DNA of 49,514 nucleotides from DATJUF01 sp035524095 (GTDB taxonomy: Bacteria; Desulfobacterota; Binatia; Binatales; Binataceae), in contig DATKPK010000175.1 in assembly GCA_035524095.1 (NCBI GenBank), positions 1-49,514 of the forward strand, given 5' to 3'. Shown here piece after piece: positions 35,395-47,150 of this stretch (position 1 is its first letter; each line of letters begins with the position of its first letter). Both the position numbers and the translations under genes were made by a program. The notes under the pieces were generated by a model. It had not been told where the DNA came from. It saw only the letters and a program-made list of their open reading frames with translations, and searched no databases.

Positions 35395-36663
35395 CTATTG
35401 ATGTGATGAGGCGGGCACCGTACTAAGGCCCTGGCGGAGTTCCGAGCCGATTTCTCCTGGCTTTGTCGTTGTCACCGGCGGCGCGCTGCAAGCGAAGCTC
35501 GCCCCTGCACCAACGAGAGCGATTAGCACGCAGACGATAAACCCCTCACTATAAGAACCGCTTAAGTCATAGAGCTTGCCCACAAGAATTGGCCCGATGA
35601 AGATGCCGACCGTCAGCAACATACCGATCCATCCGAACAGCGTACCGAAACGGCGCAGGCCGAGCGTTTCAGCCAGTACCATCGGGACGAGAGCGACCGG
35701 CGCCGCGCCGGAAAGTCCGGCCAGTAGCATATACGGAATTAGTAATGCTGGATGATGCAGATTGAGCAGGAAAAGGATCGCCCCGGCCATCAGAATAAAG
35801 CCGACCCCAAGCGCGTTACGTCCGCCGATTTTGTCACCGAGAAACCCCATCGTGGGCTTGCCGATGGCGGCCATCCCCAGCAGGATGCTCACGACCATAA
35901 CGGCCGTCGCTTCCCTGTAGTTGAGCGACTGCAAGTAGGCTACTAGGTGGATGAATGTGCCCCCCACCGCCGCACCGTAGGCGCACTCGGCAACTACCAG
36001 CATCCAGAAGGCGCGGGTGCGTATAGCCTCGCCCACTTCAAACCCGGGCAATGCTTTTGCGGCTTCGGCGACAGTGCGTCCACGCTGATCAGCTGGACGC
36101 GTCCGCACGACCAATGCGAGCAATGGCACGACAATCACTGAGGCAGGAATTGAAAGCGCTAGGTAAGCCGCGCGCCAGCCGCTATGGGCAATCATGTAAC
36201 CGGCCAGCATCGACATCGCCATCCCGCCGGATTCCATTCCGGCAGTAGCGAGTCCCAACACGGTCCCACGGTGCTCGCCGAACCAGTTCGCAATCACCAC
36301 GGAGGCTGCCAACCAGGTAGAGGCACCCAGACCGATACCGAACAGAATCGTCGAGCAGAACAGGCCATTGAAAGTGTGCGAATGGCCTGCCGCGATCAAT
36401 CCAGCGGCGGTCAGAATCGCGCCGGTGGTCATTACGAATGGAGCCTCGAAGCGGTCGAGTAGCCATCCGGCGGCAGGCGAGGTGACGCCGACTGCAAGAG
36501 CGAGAATACTTGGAATCCAAGCTACTCGTGCATGACTCCAATGAAAGGACTTGAGCAAAGCTCCGACGAAGATAGGCGACGTGTTGAAACTACCCCAGAG
36601 GAAAAACAGCGCGACGAACAAGCTCGCCGCTATCATCCATGGAGGACGTCCAATTTTGCCCAT
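35395..36663 (-). CDS. MFS transporter
   Basis: A 422-residue inner-membrane carrier with about twelve hydrophobic segments and the GxLxDRx-like loop after helix 2 (AAGWLLDRFEAP). A second loop, GFLGDKIGGRNAL, starts the C-terminal half. The pattern resembles monocarboxylate/oxalate-formate type (OFA-like) porters, so a carboxylate substrate is possible but not established. AAGGAGAAGG precedes the ATG. It stands alone, divergent from the glutathione transferase. Confidence 0.9.
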   Translation of the reverse strand: MGKIGRPPWMIAASLFVALFFLWGSFNTSPIFVGALLKSFHWSHARVAWIPSILALAVGVTSPAAGWLLDRFEAPFVMTTGAILTAAGLIAAGHSHTFNGLFCSTILFGIGLGASTWLAASVVIANWFGEHRGTVLGLATAGMESGGMAMSMLAGYMIAHSGWRAAYLALSIPASVIVVPLLALVVRTRPADQRGRTVAEAAKALPGFEVGEAIRTRAFWMLVVAECAYGAAVGGTFIHLVAYLQSLNYREATAVMVVSILLGMAAIGKPTMGFLGDKIGGRNALGVGFILMAGAILFLLNLHHPALLIPYMLLAGLSGAAPVALVPMVLAETLGLRRFGTLFGWIGMLLTVGIFIGPILVGKLYDLSGSYSEGFIVCVLIALVGAGASFACSAPPVTTTKPGEIGSELRQGLSTVPASSHQ

Positions 36664-36806
36664 AATCCTTCTCCTTGCGTGCTGCCACGAGTGGGTTCAA
36701 TGTCATAAGGCACGCTTGCTGATGAGTTGAGCTCGGCTTATGCGGCTGTCAGGAGGGCATATCGCGTCGAGCGTCCGTCTGCAAACGCCCACCAAGGAGA
36801 AGAGCT

Positions 36807-37421
36807 ATGAAGCTTTACTATTTCCCATCCCCGAATCCGCAGAAGGTCCGCTTTGGAATGATTGAACTTGGATTGGATTGCGAGATCGTCGATGTCGATT
36901 TGAGTAAAGGTGAACATCGGCAGCCCCCGTTCCTTGCGCTGAATCCCTTCGGCCGTGTGCCAGTGCTCGTGGACGGCGATCTGACGCTTTGGGAGTCGCA
37001 CGCTATCTTGAGCTATCTGGGCGACACGACCGGTAGGCTATGGCCGGCATCAGTGGCCGGACGCGCTATCGCGCTCAAATGGCTTTTCTTTCTTTCGGCA
37101 CACATCGCACCCTCAGCCACTGATCTGGTCTTCAATCGTCTTGCGGTGAAAGTGCTCGGACTTAAGGGCGATGAAGACGCGATCGCGCGTGGCGAAAAAG
37201 CTCTACCGAGCGTGTTGGAAATCCCTGAAGACCAGCTCGCAAAAACCAAGTGCCTGCTCGGCGAGGAATTCTCGCTCGTCGAATGCGCCTACGGACCGGT
37301 ACTCAATGCGATTGAAAAGGCGGGTTTCAGCTTGGAAGGGTTTCCGAAGCTTCGCGATTACCTGAACGCGATCCGATCACGCCGGGCTTGGCAAGAAACA
37401 CCAAGGTTGCCGATCCTCTGA
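36807..37421 (+). CDS. Glutathione S-transferase family protein
   Basis: A 204-residue cytosolic transferase. The N-terminal thioredoxin-like domain (1-77) contains YYFPSPNPQKVR, with a Ser at the theta/zeta-like catalytic position (S8), NPFGRVPVLVDGD with the cis-Pro, and ESHAILSYLGD for glutathione gamma-glutamyl binding. An all-alpha C-terminal domain follows. AAGGAGAAGAGCT precedes the ATG. The second substrate is unknown. It is convergent with clpB, with a hairpin between. Confidence 0.92.
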   Translation: MKLYYFPSPNPQKVRFGMIELGLDCEIVDVDLSKGEHRQPPFLALNPFGRVPVLVDGDLTLWESHAILSYLGDTTGRLWPASVAGRAIALKWLFFLSAHIAPSATDLVFNRLAVKVLGLKGDEDAIARGEKALPSVLEIPEDQLAKTKCLLGEEFSLVECAYGPVLNAIEKAGFSLEGFPKLRDYLNAIRSRRAWQETPRLPIL

Positions 37422-37460
37422 GATCATCCGGTTTCTGGCCGAAGGAGTAAGCCACCGCGA

Positions 37461-37496
37461 ACTTGATGGAGAAGCTCAATGCGCCCTCCATCAAGT
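37461..37496. terminator. Candidate bidirectional hairpin between GST and clpB
   Basis: ACTTGATGGAG (37461-37471) and CTCCATCAAGT (37486-37496) form an 11-bp perfect stem with a 14-base loop, between two convergent stop codons. No U-tract follows on either strand, so termination is plausible rather than certain. Confidence 0.45.
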
Positions 37497-37515
37497 CCCC
37501 TAAGAACACTTTGCC

Positions 37516-40122
<2,607 letters not shown>

Positions 40123-40306
40123 GGTAATCTGAATTCCTCTTGCAGAAAGTAACCATGAACTTACCCGTGGCAATCGCACACGGTTTTGCAACGCTAGCCG
40201 AGGCTAACGCTGCCCAACTTAACCTTCTCCCAACACCAACGGCCCTCTCCAAGATGCGCTGGACTCGTAGACTTTTGCTCTAGCACCCAGCCAGGCTGCA
40301 GGACCC

Positions 40307-41047
40307 CTACTTGGTGGCGTCGCTCCCCAATAAAGACGGGCGCACTACGCTGCGCTTCGGATGAGATCCGGCCCGTGTCGACAGCAGAACATAATGGCGG
40401 CCTTCGCGAGCGATCACACCCTCGGCCCTCATCTCGGCGAGCAACTTGCTCACCATCGGGCGCGAGCCACCGATCATTTCCGCCAACGCTTCTTGCCCCA
40501 GCTCCGGCAAAAGCTGGACGCCTTGCCCTGTCTGTGCCCCGTAGCGGCGAGCCAATCCCGTAAAGAGATCTTCAAGCCTCTCCCGCAGTGACATCACAAG
40601 ATAGCGCGCATAGCGGTGGACCATTCCGGCCCACAGTGAGTTGATCATCTCGGTCACCGCGAGCAGAGTGCCAGGCTCAAGGCCGCGAAGCACACGCAGC
40701 AGATCGTGGCGGGCGAACAACGCCACTGACGCAGGCGTTAGTGCTTCCGCGTCGTAAAGCGACGATTGACCCGGTGCCGGCCCACCAAGATTCCCATAGC
40801 CGGCGAGGTCCCCCGGACCCGCCAAATCGACCAAAACCCGCGTCCCCCGCCATCCCGAACAGTAGACCTTTACCATCCCGCTCATCACCACAAAAATCGC
40901 ATCGGCGGACGAGCCAGTTGCCATTAATGGCGAGCCCTTGGGATAGCGGACGATAGTTTGGCGGCTAAGCAGTGCAGCGATTGCCTCCGACGGCATTCCA
41001 TATCGTGCAAGCCGCTGCTTCAGCTTTTCCTCCCCTTCCCCTAGCAT
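40307..41047 (-). CDS. Crp/Fnr family transcriptional regulator
   Basis: A 246-residue regulator. The N-terminal cyclic-nucleotide-binding-type beta-roll (about 30-130, YPKGSPLMATGSSADAIFVV) is joined by a long helix to a C-terminal HTH_Crp (about 180-230, GQEALAEMIGGSRPMVSKLL, then AEGVIAREGRHYVL). There is no N-terminal cysteine cluster for an iron-sulfur centre, so it is not an oxygen-sensing Fnr. The ligand is unknown. It lies upstream of clpB in the same direction but 184 bases away, so co-transcription is uncertain. The upstream region holds dyad and direct repeats that could be its own operator. Confidence 0.9.
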   Translation of the reverse strand: MLGEGEEKLKQRLARYGMPSEAIAALLSRQTIVRYPKGSPLMATGSSADAIFVVMSGMVKVYCSGWRGTRVLVDLAGPGDLAGYGNLGGPAPGQSSLYDAEALTPASVALFARHDLLRVLRGLEPGTLLAVTEMINSLWAGMVHRYARYLVMSLRERLEDLFTGLARRYGAQTGQGVQLLPELGQEALAEMIGGSRPMVSKLLAEMRAEGVIAREGRHYVLLSTRAGSHPKRSVVRPSLLGSDATK

Positions 41048-41364
41048 TCTGATCCAAGCCCCCCTTTGCGCATTCGCTATTAGAGGCAGAATCGCTGGGC
41101 AGTCTCAAACACATAGACATTTTCTGGAGATTACCGCTCGCCTTAGGTATTTTACTTCGCCAATAGATATCTTGCTCGACTGCTATCTTGCGATATTGAG
41201 TGAGCTACTTTATGTGAAGCTGTTCTAGCTTTTTATATCATCTGCCAAATTTTTGCAGATGATTGCGGACGAGAGCGGGCAGGATTGGCTGTTGTGATAT
41301 TCACTCAATCTCGACAACCCTCATTGCAGCCAAACTGGCTATCGGAACAATGTAGGTGTACGGG
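41048..41364. promoter_or_regulatory. AT-rich region upstream of the Crp-type regulator with repeats
   Basis: This 317-base region, clearly more AT-rich than its surroundings, holds the direct repeat TATCTTGC at 41168-41175 and 41184-41191 (16-base period) and the perfect 9-bp inverted repeat ATCATCTGC-N9-GCAGATGAT at 41237-41263. The hairpin is not followed by a U-run in either direction, so it looks more like a protein-binding site than a terminator. No gene is seen. Confidence 0.4.
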
Positions 41365-42717
41365 CTATTCGCCGGCGATCATCATCTCAGCGATTTTCAG
41401 AGTCGGTGAAATCACCGTCGAACGCCATTTGAGGTCGCTGCCAACCATCTCAATTGACTGAAACATCTGTTTGAGGTTGCCCGCGATCGTGATTTCCTGA
41501 ACTGGAAAGGCAAGCTCACCATTTTCGATCCACATCCCGCCAGCGCCGCGGGAATAGTCGCCGGTCACACCGTTAACGCCGAAGCCGATTAACTCAGTAA
41601 CGTAGAGTCCGCGCTCGACCGAACCAATTATCTCTTCCGGTGAATAAGATCCCGCCTCAAGGTAGAGATTGGTTGGGCTCACACTCGGCGAGTCGCCGAC
41701 CGAACGCGCGGCGTTGCCCGTCGGAGCCAGCTTGAGCTTGCGCGCAGAATAGCTGTCGAGCAGGTAGGTTTTGAGCACGCCCTTCTCGACGAGGCTCTTG
41801 CGATTAGTCAATAGACCTTCGCCGTCAAAAGGCTTCGAGCCCATCCCTGCCTTGATCGTACCGTCGTCACGGATCGTAACAGTTGGCGGGGCGATTGTTT
41901 CGCCTAATTTATCGACCAGGAACGAAGCGCCCTTATAGAGAGACGGACCTGAGGCTGCACCAGCGAGCGAGCGGAGTAGGCTCGCCGCCATATCGGGGTC
42001 GAACACGACAGGCGCGCGCGTCGTCTTGATTTTGCGCGAGCCAAGCCGCCGGAGAGCCCGCTTCGCAGCCATCAGGCCGACTGCCTCAGGGTCCTCCAGC
42101 CGCCCAAAATGGCGATTGGCGGTATACCAGTACCCCTGCTGCATCACGCCACCGTCTGCTTGCGCGATCGGCGCAACACCGAGGTTAAAGGAGGTTCCGG
42201 TATATTCGCCGAGGAAGCCGTGGCTATTGCCGAAAATAATATGGTAGCGCCCCGAATCGAACTCTGCGCCTTCCGAGTTGCGGATCCGTGGGTCGGCCTT
42301 GAGCGCAGCCTGCTCGGCTTTGCGCGCCAATTCCAGCGCGCGATCGGCGTCAAGTATTCCTTGCGCCGGATCGTCAAGATCGAGTTCCGGAATCGCGCCA
42401 GGATGCAGTTGAGCCTCCGGCAGCCCGGACCACGGATCAGCAGCCGTCAGCTTCGCCAGCTCAACTGTGTGAGCGATAAATGGCTCCAGTTCGGACCGCT
42501 CCAATTCAGCGGTCGAAGCATTTGCGGAAGATTGCCCGACGAAAATACGGATTCCCAGCCGGCGCTCACGGGAGCTCTTAAGCTTTTCGACCTCGCCGAG
42601 CCGAACGCCAGCCGCCAGCGATTCGGCGCTAACGCATAGCACCTCGGCAGCGGTCGCTCCGTTCCGTTTCGCGTGATCGAGCGCCCATTCAACCAACCCA
42701 GCATCGATTTCTGCCAT
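41365..42717 (-). CDS. pmbA: TldE/PmbA metallopeptidase partner subunit
   Basis: A 450-residue member of the TldD/PmbA family lacking the HExxxH zinc motif, as expected for the TldE partner. TldD-TldE together proteolyse peptides, including microcin B17 precursor and CcdA in E. coli. GVRLGEVEKLKSSRERRLGIR, GYWYTANRHF and GAGGMWIENGELAFPVQEITIAGNL are typical. ATG 42717 has AAAGGGG upstream; an adjoining GTG at 42720 is also possible. It begins 11 bases after the tldD stop, the same operon order needed for the heterodimer. No target peptide gene is seen nearby. Confidence 0.93.
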   Translation of the reverse strand: MAEIDAGLVEWALDHAKRNGATAAEVLCVSAESLAAGVRLGEVEKLKSSRERRLGIRIFVGQSSANASTAELERSELEPFIAHTVELAKLTAADPWSGLPEAQLHPGAIPELDLDDPAQGILDADRALELARKAEQAALKADPRIRNSEGAEFDSGRYHIIFGNSHGFLGEYTGTSFNLGVAPIAQADGGVMQQGYWYTANRHFGRLEDPEAVGLMAAKRALRRLGSRKIKTTRAPVVFDPDMAASLLRSLAGAASGPSLYKGASFLVDKLGETIAPPTVTIRDDGTIKAGMGSKPFDGEGLLTNRKSLVEKGVLKTYLLDSYSARKLKLAPTGNAARSVGDSPSVSPTNLYLEAGSYSPEEIIGSVERGLYVTELIGFGVNGVTGDYSRGAGGMWIENGELAFPVQEITIAGNLKQMFQSIEMVGSDLKWRSTVISPTLKIAEMMIAGE

Positions 42718-42728
42718 CACCAGCCCCT

Positions 42729-44177
42729 TTACGCGCGCGTCCCACCAACCGTGATGCCGTCGATCTTAATCGTTGGCAGTCCCACTCCTACTGGTACGGA
42801 TTGGCCGTCTTTGCCGCAGGTGCCGATACCGGAATCGAGTTCGAGGTCGTTCGCCACCATCGAAACGCGCATGAGAACGTCGGGGCCATTGCCGATAAGC
42901 GTGGCACCTTTAACCGGAGCCGTCAGTTTGCCGTCCTCAATCAGGTAAGCCTCACTCGCTGAGAAAACGAACTTACCGTTGGTGATATCGACTTGCCCAC
43001 CGCCGAAGCTGACCGCGTACAGGCCGTGCCTAACTGATTTGATCACATCCTCGGGAGTCGCCTCGCCGGGTAGCATGAACGTGTTAGTCATCCGCGGCAT
43101 CGGAACGTGTGCGAAACTTTCGCGGCGGCCATTGCCGGTCGGGTCCATCTTCATCAACCGTGCGTTCAGGCGATCTTGCAGGTACCCTCGCAGGATGCCC
43201 TTCTCGATCAGCGTCGTGCGAGACGTGGGGGTGCCCTCATCATCGACGTTGAGACTGCCGCGCCGATTCGCGATTGTGCCGTCATCCACGACCGTGCACA
43301 GTTCACTCGCTACGCGCTGGCCGATACGTCCGGAGAAAGCCGAAACGCCTTTGCGATTGAAGTCACCCTCGAGGCCGTGGCCAATCGCCTCATGCAAAAG
43401 GATACCTGGCCAGCCCGGGCCTAGCACGACAACCATCTGACCGGCTGGAGCATCGACTGCATCAAGGTTGATGATCGCCTGACGCGCGGCGCGCTCGGTG
43501 TAATCTTTCCACCGCTCGCCCTCGAAGAAATATTTCCATTCGACGCGCCCACCCCCGCCGTAAGTGCCGACCTGGCGGCTCTTGCCGTCCTCGGCAATCA
43601 CCGTCACGTTGAGACGGCATAGCGGTTGAACGTCGGCGGCCACGCGGCCCTCGCTGTTCACCACCATCACAATTTTGCGTTCAGCCGAAAACGACGCCAT
43701 GACATTACGCACGCGCGGATCAAAAGCGCGTGCGGTTTCGTCAATCTGGCGAAGCAGACGCGCACGTTCCTCGAGCGGGACTTCCAACGCGGTACTCTCT
43801 AATTCGTAGAGCTGATGCCGCCGCACCTGCTCTCCTACCGCGATTGGCGCCACCGGTGTGCCCCGGTTGTCCGCCACCGCCCGTGCTGCATGAGCCGCAA
43901 TTCGCATGCGATCGACGGTCACCTCGTCCGAATAGGCATATCCGGTGCGATCTTCGGCGCATACCCGCACACCCACACCGTGCGAGATGCTCTTGCTGGT
44001 ATGGTTTACGATCGACTCTTCCAGACCGAGGCCTTCAGCGTTGCGATACTCAAAATACAGGTCGGCGTAATCGGCCTCACGTTCAAGCGCACTACCGAGA
44101 ATCTGCTCGAGGGCACCGCCATTCATGCCGAAACGGTTCAAAAAGAATTTTTCAGGCTGGACCAGATCATTCGCCAT
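42729..44177 (-). CDS. tldD: TldD zinc metallopeptidase subunit
   Basis: The catalytic subunit of the TldD-TldE peptidase. Zinc site HEAIGH has H262, E263 and H266, and C454 in GIGTCGKDG is the third ligand; all four numbers coincide with E. coli TldD. The 482-residue length also matches. GYAYSDEVT and SGRIGQRVASELCTVVDDGT are family blocks. It is followed directly by tldE. A strong terminator at 44298-44323 separates it from the ribosomal protein operon upstream. Confidence 0.96.
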   Translation of the reverse strand: MANDLVQPEKFFLNRFGMNGGALEQILGSALEREADYADLYFEYRNAEGLGLEESIVNHTSKSISHGVGVRVCAEDRTGYAYSDEVTVDRMRIAAHAARAVADNRGTPVAPIAVGEQVRRHQLYELESTALEVPLEERARLLRQIDETARAFDPRVRNVMASFSAERKIVMVVNSEGRVAADVQPLCRLNVTVIAEDGKSRQVGTYGGGGRVEWKYFFEGERWKDYTERAARQAIINLDAVDAPAGQMVVVLGPGWPGILLHEAIGHGLEGDFNRKGVSAFSGRIGQRVASELCTVVDDGTIANRRGSLNVDDEGTPTSRTTLIEKGILRGYLQDRLNARLMKMDPTGNGRRESFAHVPMPRMTNTFMLPGEATPEDVIKSVRHGLYAVSFGGGQVDITNGKFVFSASEAYLIEDGKLTAPVKGATLIGNGPDVLMRVSMVANDLELDSGIGTCGKDGQSVPVGVGLPTIKIDGITVGGTRA

Positions 44178-44297
44178 AGGCTGTTCCCATCCTCGGGCAC
44201 GATTGTATCAGATGGCGCCAGTAGTCAGAACTGATTGGTCCGAAAAGCCGCGATTCAGCTCTTCGCCAACGTCGAATTTACAGAGTCAGGCGGAAGG

Positions 44298-44323
44298 AAA
44301 ACCGGCCGAAGTGGCCGGTTTTT
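44298..44323 (-). terminator. Intrinsic terminator of the ribosomal protein operon
   Basis: AAAACCGGCC-GAAGT-GGCCGGTTTTT forms a 10-bp perfect stem whose outer part is A/T-rich, giving a T-run in both directions. It lies about 60 bases past the rplQ stop and closes the leftward superoperon before tldD. Confidence 0.85.
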
Positions 44324-44386
44324 CTGACATGTGCTCTATCGCAACGACAATCTAATCGTCAGATTGATTGGCGTCACTCCGCGCCA

Positions 44387-44842
44387 TTAGGCAGAGGCCG
44401 CCGCCCGTCGTTCACCACGCTCGCCGGTTGGCTGATCGCGGCGCGCAGCGCGTTTCTTGCGCGGTTTCTTGGTATCGAATGCTTCAGAAGTACCTGTAAA
44501 CTCAATAACGGAAATCGGCGCGGCATCGCCGCGCCGTACGCCAAACTTCACAACACGAGTGTACCCGCCTGGCCGATCCTTGAAACGCGGAGCAATTTCG
44601 TCAAAAAGCTTTTTAACCGCATCCCGCGACTGCATGAAAGCAAACGCCAACCGCCGCGCAGAAAGGTCTCCGCGTTTGCCCAACGTTACCATCCGGTCCG
44701 CATAGCGGCGCAGTTCCTTCGCCTTGGCGTCGGTAGTTTTGATCCGCTCATGCTGAATCAGGCTCAGGACAAGATTACGAAAAAGGGCCTTTCGATGAGC
44801 CGAGGTACGGCCAAGCTTTCGGCCTCGATTCAGATGACGCAT
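44387..44842 (-). CDS. rplQ: 50S ribosomal protein L17
   Basis: The 151-residue large-subunit protein near the exit tunnel. MRHLNRGRKLGRTSAHRKALFRNL is the family start, and EIAPRFKDRPGGYTRVVK is conserved. A basic C-terminal tail of about 25 residues (KKPRKKRAARRDQ onward) makes it longer than E. coli L17 (127 residues). It is the last gene of the superoperon, 29 bases after rpoA. Confidence 0.98.
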   Translation of the reverse strand: MRHLNRGRKLGRTSAHRKALFRNLVLSLIQHERIKTTDAKAKELRRYADRMVTLGKRGDLSARRLAFAFMQSRDAVKKLFDEIAPRFKDRPGGYTRVVKFGVRRGDAAPISVIEFTGTSEAFDTKKPRKKRAARRDQPTGERGERRAAASA

Positions 44843-44871
44843 TGCTAGTTACTCCATTTCGCAGCGCGGCG

Positions 44872-45897
44872 TTAAGCCGATTCTCGCCGCTCCTGCTCTT
44901 CCCACATGCGATCGAGTTCACCACGTGACGGCAGGTTTTCCAGCCGCATCCCGAGCGAAAGACCCATGTCCGTCAAGACTTCCTTAATTTCATTGAGAGA
45001 CTTGCGGCCGAAGTTCTTGATTTTCAGCATATCCTGCTCGGTCCGCTGCACCAGTTCCCCGATGTACTTAATGTCGGCATTCTGTAGGCCGTTGAAGGCG
45101 CGCACCGAGATCGGTAACCCTTCTACCGGCCGATAGAGATATTCGTTGAAGGCCGGACGCGGCTCAGCCCGTTCGCCGCTAATCGGAACTTCGGCTTCCT
45201 CTTCGACTCCAGCAAAGATTGACATCTGGTCACGCATCACACGCGCCGCGTAGGTCAGGGCGTCGCGCGGGGAAATAGAGCCGTCCGTCCACAGTTCAAT
45301 CGTCAGCCGATCGTAGTCGGTGCGCTGACCGACACGAGCGTTGGTCACGACAAAGTTGACCTTCTTTATGGGTGCGAAGATCGCGTCGAGCCGAATCGTG
45401 CCAATCGGCTCACCTTCCTCTGTGCGCTCACCCGGAACGTACCCGCGCCCACGCTTGATCACCAGTTCCATATCGAGGTCGGCGCCTTTGTCGAGCGTGG
45501 CGATATGCTGATCTGGAGTCAGGATCTCGAGGCTGGGGCCACCGGTAATATCGCGCGCGGCGACAACGGCCTCACCCTTGGCCTTGAGGGTCGCCGTGAT
45601 TTGATCGCCCTCGTGCAGCTTGAGCCGCACTTCCTTGAGATTGAGCACGATATCGGTGACGTCTTCCTTCACGCCAGGAATCGTCGAGAATTCGTGTAAG
45701 ACTCCGTTGATCCGCACCGCTACAATTGCGTAGCCGGGCAGCGAGGAGAGAAGAATTCGACGCAAGGCATTGCCGACCGTGATTCCATAACCCCGCTCGA
45801 GCGGTTCGGCGAAAAACCTCCCGTACAGGGGGGTCAACTCCTTTTCGTCGAACTCAACTGCTTTGGGTTTGATCAGGTCACGCCAGTCATTCTGCAT
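44872..45897 (-). CDS. rpoA: RNA polymerase alpha subunit
   Basis: Forms the alpha dimer that nucleates RNA polymerase and contacts UP elements. The 341-residue protein has the N-terminal dimerisation domain (YGRFFAEPLERGYGITVGNALRRILLSSLPG) and the C-terminal domain (PISVRAFNGLQNADIKYIGEL, then LKIKNFGRKSLNEIKE). The canonical alpha-CTD DNA-binding position is occupied by a Phe-Asn-Gly-Leu segment (R265-equivalent is in VRAFN). Only an A-rich stretch precedes ATG, with no clear Shine-Dalgarno. Confidence 0.98.
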   Translation of the reverse strand: MQNDWRDLIKPKAVEFDEKELTPLYGRFFAEPLERGYGITVGNALRRILLSSLPGYAIVAVRINGVLHEFSTIPGVKEDVTDIVLNLKEVRLKLHEGDQITATLKAKGEAVVAARDITGGPSLEILTPDQHIATLDKGADLDMELVIKRGRGYVPGERTEEGEPIGTIRLDAIFAPIKKVNFVVTNARVGQRTDYDRLTIELWTDGSISPRDALTYAARVMRDQMSIFAGVEEEAEVPISGERAEPRPAFNEYLYRPVEGLPISVRAFNGLQNADIKYIGELVQRTEQDMLKIKNFGRKSLNEIKEVLTDMGLSLGMRLENLPSRGELDRMWEEQERRESA

Positions 45898-45960
45898 AGG
45901 CTTTTTTCTTTAACCGCGAAATTTCATCTCCGCCGAATTTTTTGGGCGGGAAGCGAGCCT

Positions 45961-46587
45961 TTAGCGCGAGTAATGCTCAACGATCAGCTTCTCGCTAATC
46001 GGCATCGTCAGGTCCGATCGCACCGGCAGCGCTTTCAATGCGCCACGGAATTGTTCGCGTTCGAGCGAAATCCAAGGTGGAACGCCGCGCCGCTGTGCAA
46101 GTTCAATCGCCTCAGTTACAACCTTTTTCTGGCGGCTCTTCTCCGTGATGCTCACGACCTGGTTGACGTTCAGCAGGTATGAGGGAATGGTCACTGCGCG
46201 ACCATCCACCTCGATATGCCCGTGAAGCACCAGTTGCCGTGCCTGGGAAAGCGAACTAGCAAAACCAAGCCGGTAGACCATATTGTCCAGACGGCGTTCG
46301 AGCAGAACGAGCAGGTTTTCGCCCGTGACACCGGGCATCCGCTCCGCCATTTCGAAATATTGAGCGAATTGTTTTTCGAGCAGACGATATATACGTTTGA
46401 CCTTCTGCTTTTCGCGCAGCCGAATCGCGAACTCAGAAAAGCGCGTCCGAGCTTGACCATGTGCGCCAGGCGGGTAATTGCGCCGTTCTATCGCGCACTT
46501 GTCAGTATAGCACCGCTCGCCCTTCAAAAAGAGCTTCATGCCTTCGCGCCGGCAGAGCCGACAGACCGGTCCGAGATTTCTTGCCAC
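45961..46587 (-). CDS. rpsD: 30S ribosomal protein S4 (zinc-binding form)
   Basis: A primary 16S rRNA-binding protein of 208 residues. C9, C12, C26 and C31 form the zinc motif, so this is the C+ form. The S4 RNA-binding domain is at about 98-160 (RLDNMVYRLGFASSLSQARQ and HIEVDGRAV). The start is GTG at 46587 with AGAGGA upstream. It lies between rpsK and rpoA, as in the alpha operon, where E. coli S4 is the translational regulator. Confidence 0.98.
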   Translation of the reverse strand: MARNLGPVCRLCRREGMKLFLKGERCYTDKCAIERRNYPPGAHGQARTRFSEFAIRLREKQKVKRIYRLLEKQFAQYFEMAERMPGVTGENLLVLLERRLDNMVYRLGFASSLSQARQLVLHGHIEVDGRAVTIPSYLLNVNQVVSITEKSRQKKVVTEAIELAQRRGVPPWISLEREQFRGALKALPVRSDLTMPISEKLIVEHYSR

Positions 46588-46632
46588 CGTGATCCTCTGA
46601 TTACGCCTGAATCTGTCCTAACCGCGTTTCAC

Positions 46633-47091
46633 TCAGACCCGCCGCCGCTTCGGAGGACGGCATCCGTTATGCGGAATCGGCGTAACATCTTTGATTGAAA
46701 TCACTCCGAGACCAGCCGCCTGCAACGCGCGAACGGCTGATTCGCGTCCACCACCAGGACCCTTAACGTAGACGATTACCGCACGCATGCCGAAGTCGGC
46801 ACTTTTTCGGGCCGCCGCCTCCGCAGCCATCTGCGCAGCGAACGGCGTACCTTTGCGCGATCCCTTAAAGCCGACGGAACCCGCACTCGACCATGACACC
46901 ACCAGTCCTTGCGGGTCGGTAATCGTCACGATTGTGTTGTTAAACGTCGCGTGAACGTGCGCAATTCCTTCCGGTACCGAGCGCCGGGTCCGGCGACGCC
47001 GCGGCGCGGCTGCAGGTGCGCCCGCAGCAGGGGTCGCAGTTCCGGTCGCAGGAGCTGCCGGGGCTTTTGCTTCTTTGGTCTCGTCTGCCAT
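46633..47091 (-). CDS. rpsK: 30S ribosomal protein S11
   Basis: A small-subunit platform protein of 152 residues. From residue about 38 it is typical (GIAHVHATFNNTIVTITDPQG, GFKGSRKGTPFAAQMAAE, and the NGCRPPKRRRV end). The first 35 or so residues are an extra Ala/Pro-rich then Arg-rich segment not present in E. coli S11 (129 residues). GAGG lies just before ATG. Confidence 0.98.
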   Translation of the reverse strand: MADETKEAKAPAAPATGTATPAAGAPAAAPRRRRTRRSVPEGIAHVHATFNNTIVTITDPQGLVVSWSSAGSVGFKGSRKGTPFAAQMAAEAAARKSADFGMRAVIVYVKGPGGGRESAVRALQAAGLGVISIKDVTPIPHNGCRPPKRRRV

Positions 47092-47150
47092 CAGCCTCTA
47101 AAACTCTCTCACTTGCCGCATCCATGATGCGCCAGTTGTTGCCTAATCGG

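Noticed and set aside
40123..40306. CIRCE or sigma-32-type promoter for clpB
   Set aside because: Neither TTAGCACTC-N9-GAGTGCTAA nor a CTTGAAA/CCCCAT pair was found; only an imperfect GTTAGC/GCTAGC repeat.
41237..41263. Intrinsic terminator for tldE
   Set aside because: The 9-bp stem is perfect but is followed by A-rich, not U-rich, sequence on the minus strand, so it is listed as a possible operator instead.
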